A DNA stretch of 64,000 bases from CAINVV01 sp964528535 (GCA_964528535.1 CAZGSQ010000006.1:7016-71015); one strand, 5' to 3'. Positions 25,666-34,911 are shown, counted from the stretch's first letter. Notes: generated from the sequence alone by a model not told the origin. Made by a program: numbers and translations.

Positions 25666-26910
25666 ATGACAGAACGAGATATCATTGGAATTTTTGGCTC
25701 CATGAATGCAGGGAAAAGCTCCCTGATGAATCTGATTTCGCAGCAGGAAAGCTCTATTGTGGATGCAACTCCCGGAACAACAGCAGATACCAGGGTGACG
25801 ATGATCGAACTGCACGGTATCGGCCCCGTTAAATTAATGGATACTGCGGGTTACGATGAGTCGGATCGGCTTGGGGAGAAAAAGCGGAAAAAAGTTAGTG
25901 CTGCCCTGAAAGAATGCGATCTGGTTTTGCTGGTGATCGATCCATCCACCTCCTGTTTACCTACCGGGAAACTGCTTTTGGATGAATCTCTCTCTGAAGG
26001 GAAGCAGCTGTTTCTGGTTTACAATCTTTTCCAGCCATCTGATGCATCTAAAATTGCCCGGATTGAGGAGGAAATACCTGAATTTAAGCGGCTTCCAAGG
26101 ATAGCATTTTCGGCTTTACTGAATGAGAGCAGGGCTTCATTCATCTCTTTTTTGCTCGAAAATTACATTCCCAAAAATAATCCGACTGAATTGCTGCCCT
26201 TCATCGAACCCAACGAATTTTATGTTTTAAATATTCCGATGGATGAAGAGACTCCTCCGGGCAGATACCTGCGTCCACAGGCGATGGCCGAAGAGTACAT
26301 CACCCGCCACTGGGCTTATCCGGTCTCCTATCGGATGAACCTGGGTCAGGCAAGAGGTAATGATCCTGTAGAAAAGTCTCGATGGGAAAAATTTCTCGGT
26401 AGTTTAAGCCAACGACCAAAAGTAATCATCACCGATTCACAGGCAATGGACATCATGAAGAGCTGGACTCCTGCGGATATCGAACTTACAACCTTTTCCA
26501 TCATGATGATCAACTACATGAGCAGGGGTAAACTGGCCAGTTTTGCCAGCGCTGTCCAAACAATGGATACAATTAAACCGGGTGAAACCATCTTAATTGC
26601 TGAAGCCTGCAATCATTCCAGAATCAAAGAGGACATTGGAATGGTTCAGATCCCGAACCTAATCCAAAATCGGTATCCCGGAGTGAATGTCAGACATGTC
26701 TTTGGTCGCGAATGGTTAGATGAGAAGGAGTTGGCCAGTGTCAGACTCGTCATCCATTGTGGTGGTTGCATGATTACTCCGCAACGGATGTCGGCCAGAC
26801 TTCGGGATCTCGAAAAGTATGGCATCCCTATTACCAATTATGGAGTTTTCCTCTCCTTTGTGCAAGGGAGGAATGTTCTGGAACAGGTCTTGCAACCGTG
26901 GAAAGCTTGA
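25666..26910 (+). CDS. hydF: [FeFe]-hydrogenase H-cluster maturation GTPase HydF
   Basis: A 414-residue scaffold on which the two-iron subcluster of [FeFe]-hydrogenase is assembled with HydE and HydG. The N-terminal GTPase has the P-loop GSMNAGKSSL at 11-20, switch region TPGTTAD and DTAGYDE. The iron-sulfur motif is complete: Cys315-x-His317, 46 residues, then His364-Cys365-x-x-Cys368 (HCGGC). HydE, HydG and the hydrogenase are not in this window, so they must be elsewhere. Its presence implies hydrogen metabolism and an anaerobic life. The TGA stop codon begins a short GATTTTT-like repeat. Confidence 0.97.
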   Translation: MTERDIIGIFGSMNAGKSSLMNLISQQESSIVDATPGTTADTRVTMIELHGIGPVKLMDTAGYDESDRLGEKKRKKVSAALKECDLVLLVIDPSTSCLPTGKLLLDESLSEGKQLFLVYNLFQPSDASKIARIEEEIPEFKRLPRIAFSALLNESRASFISFLLENYIPKNNPTELLPFIEPNEFYVLNIPMDEETPPGRYLRPQAMAEEYITRHWAYPVSYRMNLGQARGNDPVEKSRWEKFLGSLSQRPKVIITDSQAMDIMKSWTPADIELTTFSIMMINYMSRGKLASFASAVQTMDTIKPGETILIAEACNHSRIKEDIGMVQIPNLIQNRYPGVNVRHVFGREWLDEKELASVRLVIHCGGCMITPQRMSARLRDLEKYGIPITNYGVFLSFVQGRNVLEQVLQPWKA

Positions 26911-26929
26911 TTTTGGATTTTTGATTTGC
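26909..26929 (+). repeat. Heptamer tandem repeat, GATTTTT family, 3 units, at the hydF stop
   Basis: The units GATTTTG, GATTTTT and GATTTGC follow each other directly. The hydF stop codon TGA overlaps the first unit. Confidence 0.6.
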
Positions 26930-26982
26930 ACTTCCTGCCTTTCGTTGGGTGGTTCTAATAGCTCAAAGAGTCGAACAAAGAA

Positions 26983-27047
26983 ATTAACCACATGGGCACA
27001 TGGCTCACAATCGTTTCTACGGTGTCCTATGTACCTATGTGGTTAAT
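26983..27047. repeat. Imperfect inverted repeat with CCACATAGG-type units between convergent genes
   Basis: The left arm (26983-27008) and the reverse complement of the right arm (27021-27047) both start ATTAACCACAT and continue with ACAT repeated at eight-base intervals; about five of 26 positions differ. The 12-base loop is unremarkable. It lies between the ends of hydF and the peptide transporter gene. It lacks a T-run, so it is not a standard terminator. Confidence 0.7.
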
Positions 27048-27120
27048 ATAATGATAATTGTCTGCAGTTTATTCTTTGAAAAAACCTCTGGTTGAAGTGT
27101 TTCTAAAAGACAAACCTTAT

Positions 27121-28788
27121 TTAAGCATTACCAGTAGCGGTTTCAAGTCGTTTTAGAATGCTAAATATAAATGTTGCGGAAAGCAAACACATCACAACCA
27201 AAATTGTAAAGAATTGCCACAGTTCAATTTTGTCCCACAAGACTCCGATCAAACCGGCGGCCAGATTACCGAACGCGGTTGCCCCAAGCCATCCTCCCTG
27301 TGCCAGTCCTTTGTATTTTGGAGGTGCAACTTTAGAAACAAACGAAATTCCGATTGGACTCAGAAATAATTCTGCCACGGTTAATATTAGGTAAGTGTTA
27401 ATTAACCAAAATGGGGAAACAAGATTTTCTGATACTCCACCGTTCAATTTGCCGGGTGAGGTGAGTCCCATGGATGCAGCAATGAGCAATCCAAATCCAA
27501 TGGCGGTAAATAGCATACCTATCCCAATTTTCTTTGGTGCGGAAGGTTCTTTGCCTTTGTTGCGCAGCCATGTGAAAAATCCAATGATAACTGGCGTTAA
27601 AAAGACAATAAAAATGGGGTTAAATTGTTGGAATTTCTGTGGGGTGATCGTGTAATCACCACTGAATGAATTTATCATATACCAGGCTAGTGCAATACTT
27701 GAGACGAAAACCAATACACCGATAGATTTTTGTTTGATCTCTTTTCCAACTACGAATAGGATAGAACCAATGATTGCGAAAAGGATAGGTAACAATTGGC
27801 TAAGATCGAAGAGAACATAGGTACTTGGGTTGACATGGCCAAGCTGGGTGTAATCGCGGGCAAAAATGGTCATGGTAAACCCATTTTGATGAAAAGCCAT
27901 CCAGAAGAAGATGACCACAAAGAATACCAAGCCTAAAGCAATAAGTCTTTCGCGGGTTTGTTGAGGTGTTAATACGATCATTTTGTTTTTAAGGTCAGCT
28001 GATCTTGATTTCTGTCTTTCTGTAACATCTGCTTGTTGATAATATCTTTTAAAGCCAATAAAAATTAGAAAAGATACTACCATACTAGCTGCAGCAACTG
28101 CAAAACCTGCATTGTATGAACTGGATAGCGTTTCAATATAAGTTTTCGAAAATGTAGCAAGATCTGTGAAATTACTTCCCATTTGTCCCTTAGCTAACTG
28201 AGTTAGTTTGGTTACATCTTCAAGTTTACCATTGAGAAATTGATGTGCCAAATGAGGAATTGAGGAATCGTAGGTGAGCCCTTTGGCTTTAAGAACCCAG
28301 TTTCCAATGGCACCAGCAGCTGAAGGAGCGAAAAACGCACCTATATTTATTCCCATATAGAAAATATTGAAGGCATTGTCACGATTTGCGCTATATTTTG
28401 GGTCATCGTACATGTTTCCAACGAGAGCCTGTAGGTTTCCTTTAAAGAATCCAGTTCCGAGCGAAATGACTGCCAAGGAAGAATACACAACTGCTATTCC
28501 TAATCCAGGAACTGCCAGCAATGAATATCCAAAAAACATGATTACCAATCCAATGGTAATGGTTTTTCCATAACCCAACACATTGTCAGCAATGTATCCA
28601 CCTAACAATGGAAGAAAGTAGATACCAAATAAAAAACTACCATATATTCCGCCTGCTTCCGCTGTCGAAAAACCAAATTTGGCTTGAAGATAAAGCACAA
28701 AAATGGCCAGCATGGTATAATAACCGAAACGCTCGCCCATGTTAGCAAAGAAGGCCACTACAAGACCTTTGGGATGTCCTTTAAGCAT
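27121..28788 (-). CDS. POT-family proton-coupled oligopeptide transporter
   Basis: A 555-residue inner-membrane carrier from the ATG at 28788 (MLKGHPKGL); a longer frame runs through the promoter and is rejected. The POT/PTR2 signs are clear: ANMGERFGYYTMLAIFVLY in helix 1 with the ExxER-like segment, GGYIADNVLGYGKTI, FYMGINIGAFFAP, and about 14 membrane segments. It imports di- and tripeptides with protons. Its -7 box lies at 28819-28826, back to back with nnr. The peptide-related MFS carrier and pepD nearby fit a peptide-using lifestyle. Confidence 0.93.
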   Translation of the reverse strand: MLKGHPKGLVVAFFANMGERFGYYTMLAIFVLYLQAKFGFSTAEAGGIYGSFLFGIYFLPLLGGYIADNVLGYGKTITIGLVIMFFGYSLLAVPGLGIAVVYSSLAVISLGTGFFKGNLQALVGNMYDDPKYSANRDNAFNIFYMGINIGAFFAPSAAGAIGNWVLKAKGLTYDSSIPHLAHQFLNGKLEDVTKLTQLAKGQMGSNFTDLATFSKTYIETLSSSYNAGFAVAAASMVVSFLIFIGFKRYYQQADVTERQKSRSADLKNKMIVLTPQQTRERLIALGLVFFVVIFFWMAFHQNGFTMTIFARDYTQLGHVNPSTYVLFDLSQLLPILFAIIGSILFVVGKEIKQKSIGVLVFVSSIALAWYMINSFSGDYTITPQKFQQFNPIFIVFLTPVIIGFFTWLRNKGKEPSAPKKIGIGMLFTAIGFGLLIAASMGLTSPGKLNGGVSENLVSPFWLINTYLILTVAELFLSPIGISFVSKVAPPKYKGLAQGGWLGATAFGNLAAGLIGVLWDKIELWQFFTILVVMCLLSATFIFSILKRLETATGNA

Positions 28789-28818
28789 AAGTTTTAAGTT
28801 TGAAATTGTTTGCAAAGG

Positions 28819-28826
28819 CAAATATA
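28819..28826 (-). promoter_or_regulatory. -7 box of the POT transporter gene
   Basis: The reverse strand reads TATATTTG, a full consensus match, about 30 bases ahead of the ATG at 28788. No clear -33 was found; the expected position falls in the AAAGTGACC repeat. Confidence 0.55.
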
Positions 28827-28830
28827 AGAA

Positions 28831-28848
28831 AAAGTGACCAAAGTGACT
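28831..28848 (+). repeat. Two tandem nine-base units, AAAGTGACC/AAAGTGACT
   Basis: Two adjacent units differ only at the last base and lie between the divergent POT and nnr promoters. The same unit appears on the reverse strand at 15826-15863, and a weaker one at about 456-485. Confidence 0.55.
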
Positions 28849-28882
28849 TTTCAATGGAAACATCATATTCAACTTTTTCAGC

Positions 28883-28890
28883 TAACTTTG
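28883..28890 (+). promoter_or_regulatory. -7 box of nnr
   Basis: TAACTTTG is a full match to TAnnTTTG. Transcription would start near 28897, which favours the ATG at 28915 over upstream GTG and ATG candidates. Confidence 0.5.
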
Positions 28891-28914
28891 GAAGAGGCAA
28901 AAATGTACCTTACC

Positions 28915-30423
28915 ATGAAGATTTTTTCAAAAGAGCAGATAGCGTATGTCGACAGGCAAACCAGAGCAGAGGAGGCTGTTTCGGAGATAGATCTGATGGA
29001 ACGTGCATCAAAAGCTTTGGTTGAATGGTTTGTTGCAAGTTTTCAGGATACCATAAGAATAGCCGTGTATGCGGGCCCTGGCAACAATGGTGGAGATGCC
29101 CTTGCTGTGGCCCGGCTTTTGGCAGAACTTGGCTATTCTGTTGTGGTTTTTCTGCCGGATTTTGCTCAGCGTCGTTCTGAAGCCGCTCTGATAAACCTCA
29201 AAAAATTGCAGGAAAATGGTGCGGTGCCGGTGTTTGAGCTCAATTTTGGCTCTGGTAACCCTGATTTGTCGGGTTTTGACTTACTTATCGACGGGTTATA
29301 TGGCTCAGGTCTGAACCGGCCCTTGCAAGGGTTCGCCGATCAAGTGATCAATTGTATCAACCTTTCCGGTATTAGGATTGTTGCCATAGACCTGCCTTCA
29401 GGATTGCTATGCGATGAAAATAGTTTCAATGATGGAGCCATTGTAAAGGCGTCTCATACCTTGACCCTTGAATTTCCAAAGCAATGCCTCTTCTTCAGTG
29501 AGAACGAGCAATATACTGGGAAATGGGAAATCATACACTTTGGTCTAAGTGAGAAGGTTGTCAAGGAGCTTCATACAAATATGTTTTTTTCGGAGCAGTC
29601 CGAAATCTCATCCATTCTGCGTAGAAGAAAAAAATTCTCTCACAAGGGCGGTTACGGACACGGTTTGTTACTTGCAGGAAGTCAGGGCAAATTCGGTGCT
29701 GCCCAGTTGGCTGCAAGAGGCGCTTTGCGGGCAGGGCTGGGGTTGCTGACGACACACCTTCCTGAAGCTGGTGCCCTCATGTTGCAAATAGCTGTTCCGG
29801 AATCCATGTCGAGCATCGATGCGGACAAGTCGTGTATCACAGAACTTCCCGCCTTATCCAAATATACGGCCATCGGCGCCGGACCTGGAATGGGTACTTT
29901 ATTATCTGCGCAAAATGTTGTAAAGCAGTTGATTGAACAAGTTTCTGTTCCTTTGGTACTCGATGCTGATGCGCTAAACATCTTGTCACTTCATCCAGCC
30001 TGGCTTAAGCTACTTCGTCCAGATACCATTTTGACACCACATCCTGTTGAATTTGACCGCATGTCTGGGCTCATTGTGAAGAACGATGAGGAGCGTTTGG
30101 GGATTGCATTGGTATTTGCGCACAGTTATGGAGTGGTCCTGGTACTGAAGGGAGCCTTTACGCGAATCATTTTTCCAGATGGAAAAGTATATTTTAATTC
30201 GACCGGAAATCCCGGAATGGCGACAGGTGGGAGTGGTGACGTTTTAACAGGAATCCTATTGGGGCTGCTTTGCCAGGGTTATTCCGTTAAAGAAGCGGCC
30301 CTGTTAGGCGTTTTTCTGCACGGAAGATCGGCCGATTTAAGGGTTCAGTCCACTTGTATGGAGTCGCTGACAGCAAGTGATATTGCCGATTATTTGGGCG
30401 ATGCATTTGCTTCAATAAAATGA
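28915..30423 (+). CDS. nnr: Bifunctional NAD(P)H-hydrate epimerase/dehydratase
   Basis: A 502-residue repair enzyme that restores hydrated NADH and NADPH. The N-terminal YjeF-like epimerase has AGPGNNGGDALAVARLL and the catalytic Asp in DLPSGLLCD. The C-terminal ribokinase-like dehydratase has HKGGYGHGLLLAGS, DADALNIL, LTPHPVEFDRM and GNPGMATGGSGDVLTG. MKIFSKEQI at 28915 matches homologues' starts and fits the promoter at 28883-28890. It is divergent from the peptide transporter. Confidence 0.95.
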   Translation: MKIFSKEQIAYVDRQTRAEEAVSEIDLMERASKALVEWFVASFQDTIRIAVYAGPGNNGGDALAVARLLAELGYSVVVFLPDFAQRRSEAALINLKKLQENGAVPVFELNFGSGNPDLSGFDLLIDGLYGSGLNRPLQGFADQVINCINLSGIRIVAIDLPSGLLCDENSFNDGAIVKASHTLTLEFPKQCLFFSENEQYTGKWEIIHFGLSEKVVKELHTNMFFSEQSEISSILRRRKKFSHKGGYGHGLLLAGSQGKFGAAQLAARGALRAGLGLLTTHLPEAGALMLQIAVPESMSSIDADKSCITELPALSKYTAIGAGPGMGTLLSAQNVVKQLIEQVSVPLVLDADALNILSLHPAWLKLLRPDTILTPHPVEFDRMSGLIVKNDEERLGIALVFAHSYGVVLVLKGAFTRIIFPDGKVYFNSTGNPGMATGGSGDVLTGILLGLLCQGYSVKEAALLGVFLHGRSADLRVQSTCMESLTASDIADYLGDAFASIK

Positions 30424-30499
30424 GTGCGAACTTTGAGATGACAAAAAAAACAGGCAAATTTGGAGTGTAATATTTGAATTATTTATCAAAGAAGAAGAT

Positions 30500-31603
30500 A
30501 TGAGAGAACTAGCGATTTTATTGTTGTTGGTTGGGTTGGCAGCCTCGAATTTGAGTTTGATGGCAAAGGATGATAAAAAGAAGCCTGCCAATGAGTTGGC
30601 TGCAGTTGCCGGCGGAGTAGTGTATGCACTGCCTCGAACGGGGATTCACATTTTTGTAGAGGTTGAACAACAGAGGCTGATTCATGGACCTTACAACGCA
30701 TTTGCACTAAAATACCTTGGAATCAACAATGCACCAAAGGTTGATGAGGAAAATTGGACGATCACCAACGTGAGAATGGAATCTTTTGGGGAACCCGATC
30801 CGAATGCAGTTTACAGGGCAAACGGCAACATTGCCACGTTGCTTAGTCTGTCTGAAGATGGGGTATTGTTAGGTGTCAATAGTGAAGTTAAACATGAAGC
30901 AGGGAAAGTGATCACCAATTTTTTTAGTACCAGGCAGTCCACACAGGAGGATGCATGGACGGATCTTTCAATGCATTCATTTCTCAGTGAAAAGGATAGC
31001 ACCAAGCGGGCAGGTAATAATTTCAAATCTTTCGAGGAGAAAGCTGCCGAAGCCGCTTCCGATATTGTCAAACTTAGGAAAAGGAAAGCATTGACACTCG
31101 GTGCAAAATATGACAAACTTCCACCTGACGGGGAAGCATACAAAGTGATGGTTGCAGAATTGGACAGGATTATTGCCGATTATGTCGCACTCTTCAACGG
31201 CAAGACACTGCATAAAAATTTTCAAATGGTCTTCGATGTGGTTCCTGACGGCAAAAGTAACAAAGGTATTGTTGCTTTCAGGTTTTCACCCACCAACGGC
31301 ATCTTGCCTGAAAGTAATGTTTCAGGAAAACCAATCATGCTTGAAATTGAACCGGGCAGTGAATTGAGGCAAAAGGCTGAGGTGACAGGTGTGAAAGAGG
31401 TTACCACCAAAGGTATCTATTACCGGATCCCTGTTGTGGTTCAGGCCAGGTTGCTGAATGGCAGTGAAATATTGGCTCAGGCACGAATTACCATGGCGCA
31501 ATATGGCGTAACGACTACATTGCCTGACGGATTACTGAATGGTGAGTACTCTATCGAATTTCATCCTGTTTCAGGTGCAGTTAAAATCATAGGAACCAAT
31601 TAA
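30500..31603 (+). CDS. Exported DUF4831 family protein
   Basis: A 367-residue protein with a signal peptide at 1-22 (MRELAILLLLVGLAASNLS). It matches DUF4831 in layout: VYALPRTGIHIFVEVEQQ near residue 40, GPYNAFALKYLGINNAP, and a C-terminal beta-rich part (GIYYRIPVVVQARLLNG). The function is unknown; related Bacteroidota proteins are periplasmic or on the envelope. It follows nnr on the same strand after 76 bases. The 16-unit heptamer array begins 48 bases after its stop. Confidence 0.8.
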   Translation: MRELAILLLLVGLAASNLSLMAKDDKKKPANELAAVAGGVVYALPRTGIHIFVEVEQQRLIHGPYNAFALKYLGINNAPKVDEENWTITNVRMESFGEPDPNAVYRANGNIATLLSLSEDGVLLGVNSEVKHEAGKVITNFFSTRQSTQEDAWTDLSMHSFLSEKDSTKRAGNNFKSFEEKAAEAASDIVKLRKRKALTLGAKYDKLPPDGEAYKVMVAELDRIIADYVALFNGKTLHKNFQMVFDVVPDGKSNKGIVAFRFSPTNGILPESNVSGKPIMLEIEPGSELRQKAEVTGVKEVTTKGIYYRIPVVVQARLLNGSEILAQARITMAQYGVTTTLPDGLLNGEYSIEFHPVSGAVKIIGTN

Positions 31604-31651
31604 AAATAGACATCTTTAGTCTTTTCCCAGAGCTGTAAGAACTTATATTTC

Positions 31652-31763
31652 CCATCTCAAATCTCAAATCTCATAACTCATAACTCATAACTCATATCTC
31701 ATAACTCATATCTCATATCTCATATCTCATAACTCATATCTCATATCTCATATCTCATATCTC
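31652..31763 (+). repeat. Heptamer tandem array, ATATCTC/ATAACTC, 16 units
   Basis: Sixteen uninterrupted seven-base units: one degenerate CCATCTC, two AAATCTC, then ATAACTC and ATATCTC mixed in an irregular order (three ATAACTC, then single ATAACTC copies among ATATCTC). Units differ mostly at the second or fourth base. The reverse complement is GAGATAT/GAGTTAT, the same family as 16363-16418. There is no spacer, so it is not a CRISPR array. It fills the gap between the DUF4831 gene and the MFS gene. Confidence 0.95.
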
Positions 31764-31817
31764 AAATAGTTATCTTGCAAAACAAAATCAATAGTAGTAA
31801 TTTTTAATCTATAATTT

Positions 31818-33383
31818 ATGACTGGAGCTCAAGTGAAGACTTTGCGTGATTCAACCGCAATGCGTTGGTTTGTACTCATCCTGATTTCAGGATTGACCTT
31901 TTCTACCTACTGGTTTCAGGACTTTATGTCCGGGCTGAAAGGGATTATGGAATCTGAGATGGGATTCTCAAGTGAGGAGTTTGGACGGATTATAGGACTC
32001 ACCACCATTGCCAATATGTTTGGGATGATACTCGTTGGAGGTGTAATTCTTGATAAGTGGGGCATCCGCCTTACCGGTTATGCTTTTGGTATTCTTGCTA
32101 CCATAGGCGCTGGTACGACCGCTCTGGCTGCCTCCGGCTTTTTTGGTCACGACAAGGGAACCATTCTTACCATGATGATTGTCGGAAGAATCATGTTTGG
32201 ATCCGGTTTGGAAATTCTTTGTGTTTTGGCAACCAGAACCATTGTCAAGTGGTTCAAAGGCTTTGAAATGGCTCTGGCCATGGCCATCAACATTGGATTT
32301 GGCCGGTTAGGAACCGCTCTTGGGATGGCTTCATCTCTCGACATCGGAGGAGGACATTTTTCTCCGGCAGTCACTTTCGCTGCCACTTTGATTGCCTTGT
32401 CATTTCTGATGTTTGTCATTTATACAGTCTTTGATGTTAAGATTGACAAGCAGCAAAAGGATGCCATCGTGCCCGGTACGGAAGTTGCTGATGAGGAATT
32501 TAAATTTGCCGACTTTGTCAAACTTATTACCGACAAATCATTTATCTACATCACACTTCTCTGTGTAACCTTTTATGCTGCAGTGTTTCCGTTTATTCAG
32601 TATGCACCGGATATGCTCATCAATAAGTTTGGATTTACGGCCAAATTGCCGGCTTCTGGCTCTGTTATGATTTTTGGAAGTGAGGCGCTTGGCATCGTAG
32701 CAGTTTACCTGGTGCTCTTCGTTTTTGCCCTTGCATTCTCAATTGTTCCCTCCCGGATCAGCAATCTTACCTACCGAAGAATATTTACCTTCTCACTTGT
32801 AGCTGTCTTTGGGGTCATTGTCTTCAATTTCTGGGGTATTCTTCAGGTTTGGCTCCACAATGGTTCAAAAACAGCTTCGTTGATTCCGCTAGGCACCATT
32901 ATCTTTACCCCGATCTTCGGTAACTTTGTTGACAGGAAAGGGAAAGCGGCCTCTCTTATGATGCTTGGATCCTGTTTGCTGATCTTTGCGCACCTTTCGC
33001 TCTCTTTGTCAAGCAGTGTCACACTTGGTTATCTGGCCCTTGTTAGTTTGGGGATTGCATTTGCGCTTGTACCTGCAGCCATGTGGCCTTCTGTTGCAAA
33101 AATTGTTCCTGAGAACCGGCTGGGAACCGCCTATGCAACCATGTTCACGGTTCAGAATTGGGGACTTGGAGCCTTTTTCTGGGGAATTGGAGCGATGTTG
33201 GATTTTGTCAACCATGACAACCTGGCAGCCATCAGGGAGGGAAAGATGACCTATAATTACACCATTCCGATCATGATGTTGGTTGTTTGCGGTGTTATTT
33301 CTATTTTCCTGGCTGCATTGCTTAAGAAAGCAGACAGAAAACAAGCTTATGGTCTGGAATTTCCATCGAGTGCGAAAAAATGA
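31818..33383 (+). CDS. MFS transporter, MFSD1-like (possible dipeptide carrier)
   Basis: A 521-residue inner-membrane protein with about 12 membrane segments. Residues 15-60 carry WFVLILISGLTFSTYWFQDF and the MFS A-motif-like GGVILDKWGIR; IMFGSGLEILCVLATRTIVKWF and NIGFGRLGTALGMA in helices 4-5 resemble the MFSD1-like branch, whose eukaryotic members move dipeptides. That assignment is by resemblance and is moderate. The pepD gene follows after 45 bases on the same strand, so transporter and dipeptidase probably work together. A 16-unit heptamer array lies in its upstream region and may affect its expression. Confidence 0.75.
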   Translation: MTGAQVKTLRDSTAMRWFVLILISGLTFSTYWFQDFMSGLKGIMESEMGFSSEEFGRIIGLTTIANMFGMILVGGVILDKWGIRLTGYAFGILATIGAGTTALAASGFFGHDKGTILTMMIVGRIMFGSGLEILCVLATRTIVKWFKGFEMALAMAINIGFGRLGTALGMASSLDIGGGHFSPAVTFAATLIALSFLMFVIYTVFDVKIDKQQKDAIVPGTEVADEEFKFADFVKLITDKSFIYITLLCVTFYAAVFPFIQYAPDMLINKFGFTAKLPASGSVMIFGSEALGIVAVYLVLFVFALAFSIVPSRISNLTYRRIFTFSLVAVFGVIVFNFWGILQVWLHNGSKTASLIPLGTIIFTPIFGNFVDRKGKAASLMMLGSCLLIFAHLSLSLSSSVTLGYLALVSLGIAFALVPAAMWPSVAKIVPENRLGTAYATMFTVQNWGLGAFFWGIGAMLDFVNHDNLAAIREGKMTYNYTIPIMMLVVCGVISIFLAALLKKADRKQAYGLEFPSSAKK

Positions 33384-33428
33384 TACAATCTTCAAAATAA
33401 ATTTTTTAAAATCTTAAAATAGATATCC

Positions 33429-34889
33429 ATGGCAAATGAAATAGTTAATCTGGAACCGAAGGAGGTATGGGAAAATTTTTACGCACTTACCCAGGTTCCC
33501 CGACCCTCGAAACATGAGGAGTTGATCCAGAATTTTATGGTAAAATTTGGTAAATCACTTGGATTGGAAACCGCAAAAGATGCAGTTGGAAATGTTATGA
33601 TTCGTAAACCCGCCACGCCAGGAATGGAAAACCGCCAAGGCATTGTGATGCAAGGGCATCTTGACATGGTACCTCAGAAAAATAGTGATACGAAACATGA
33701 TTTCGAAAAGGATCCGATAGATGCCTGGATCGATGGCGAATGGGTAAAAGCCAGGGGTACTACCCTCGGGGCAGATAATGGGATGGGTGTTGCCGCTGCA
33801 ATGGCTGTCTTGGCCTCAAAAACGCTGGTGCATGGTCCGGTTGAGGCGCTATTTACAAGCGACGAGGAGACTGGTATGACTGGTGCTTTTGGTCTGCAGG
33901 GTGGTTGGTTGAAGGGAGATATTCTGTTGAATATGGATTCAGAGGATGAAGGCGAGTTGTATGTTGGTTGCGCCGGGGGTGTCAATGGGAACATTGAATT
34001 CGAGTACGATGAAATGATTGTACCCAAGGGATACAGTACTTATAAATTGATTGTTAAGGGTTTGAAAGGTGGACATTCTGGTTTGGATATCAATTTGGGT
34101 CGTGGCAACGCCAACAAATTAATGGTTCGTTTTCTAAAGTATGCGACACGAGAGATGGACGTTCGCCTGGCCGAAATCAATGGCGGCGGCATGCGCAATG
34201 CCATTCCACGCGAAGCCTATGCGGTAGTTGTTGTACCAAATGAAGCTGTTTCAGACTTCTTGCCCGCAGTTTCACAGTACGAATCGGTTTATAAAGCCGA
34301 GCTTAGCAGGACAGAACCCAATTTGAGCTTTACTGTCGAGGAGGCTCCCAAACCCAAGTCCCTCATTGATGAGCGAGTTCAGGATGATTTGATAGATGCT
34401 GTTTATGCATGTCCAAACGGAGCAATTCGTCTGAGTGACAGCATGCCTGGATTGGTTGAGACTTCTACCAATCTGGCTACCGTGAAATCTGAAAATGGAG
34501 TAATCTCAGTGAAATGTCTCTTGCGTAGTTCTGTAGATTCAGCAAAAGATGATCTTTGTGAACAGGTGGAGAGCGTTTTTTCACTTGCAGGAGGAATGGT
34601 CCGTTTTGATGGAGCCTATCCAGGATGGAAACCAAACATGGAATCTGCAATTTTGAAGCAGATGAAGCAGATATATGAAAATAAATTTGGAAGAGTTCCT
34701 GAAGTGAAGGCAATTCATGCAGGACTGGAATGTGGAATTTTGGGCGCCAATTATCCGCACTGGGACATGATCTCATTCGGGCCAACCATGCGTTTCCCTC
34801 ACTCGCCTGATGAGAAGGTAAGTATTCCCACTGTTCAGAAATTCTGGGATTTTTTGGTCGAAACGCTTAAGAATGCTCCTCTAAAATAG
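33429..34889 (+). CDS. pepD: Aminoacyl-histidine dipeptidase (M20 family)
   Basis: A 486-residue cytoplasmic zinc peptidase that hydrolyses dipeptides including those with histidine. Metal-site motifs are in place: QGHLDMVPQK near residue 75, LGADNGMGVAAAMA, the catalytic SDEETGMTGAFGL, NMDSEDEGELYVG, and GGHSGLDINLGRGNA. The C-terminal HAGLECGILG and the late FGPTMRFPHSPDE complete the site. It follows the MFS carrier closely and ends with a strong terminator at 34912-34950. Confidence 0.96.
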   Translation: MANEIVNLEPKEVWENFYALTQVPRPSKHEELIQNFMVKFGKSLGLETAKDAVGNVMIRKPATPGMENRQGIVMQGHLDMVPQKNSDTKHDFEKDPIDAWIDGEWVKARGTTLGADNGMGVAAAMAVLASKTLVHGPVEALFTSDEETGMTGAFGLQGGWLKGDILLNMDSEDEGELYVGCAGGVNGNIEFEYDEMIVPKGYSTYKLIVKGLKGGHSGLDINLGRGNANKLMVRFLKYATREMDVRLAEINGGGMRNAIPREAYAVVVVPNEAVSDFLPAVSQYESVYKAELSRTEPNLSFTVEEAPKPKSLIDERVQDDLIDAVYACPNGAIRLSDSMPGLVETSTNLATVKSENGVISVKCLLRSSVDSAKDDLCEQVESVFSLAGGMVRFDGAYPGWKPNMESAILKQMKQIYENKFGRVPEVKAIHAGLECGILGANYPHWDMISFGPTMRFPHSPDEKVSIPTVQKFWDFLVETLKNAPLK

Positions 34890-34911
34890 ATTTTTGATCT
34901 TCTGATATTGA

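Noticed and set aside
28834..28914. Upstream extension of nnr
   Set aside because: It begins at a GTG inside a repeat and lies mostly upstream of the predicted transcription start.
31652..31763. Possible CRISPR array
   Set aside because: The repeats are contiguous seven-base units with no unique spacers, and no cas gene is present.
34889..34909. Possible GATTTTT-type repeat at the pepD stop
   Set aside because: Only one clear unit and two heavily changed ones; too weak to count with the other repeat-ended genes.
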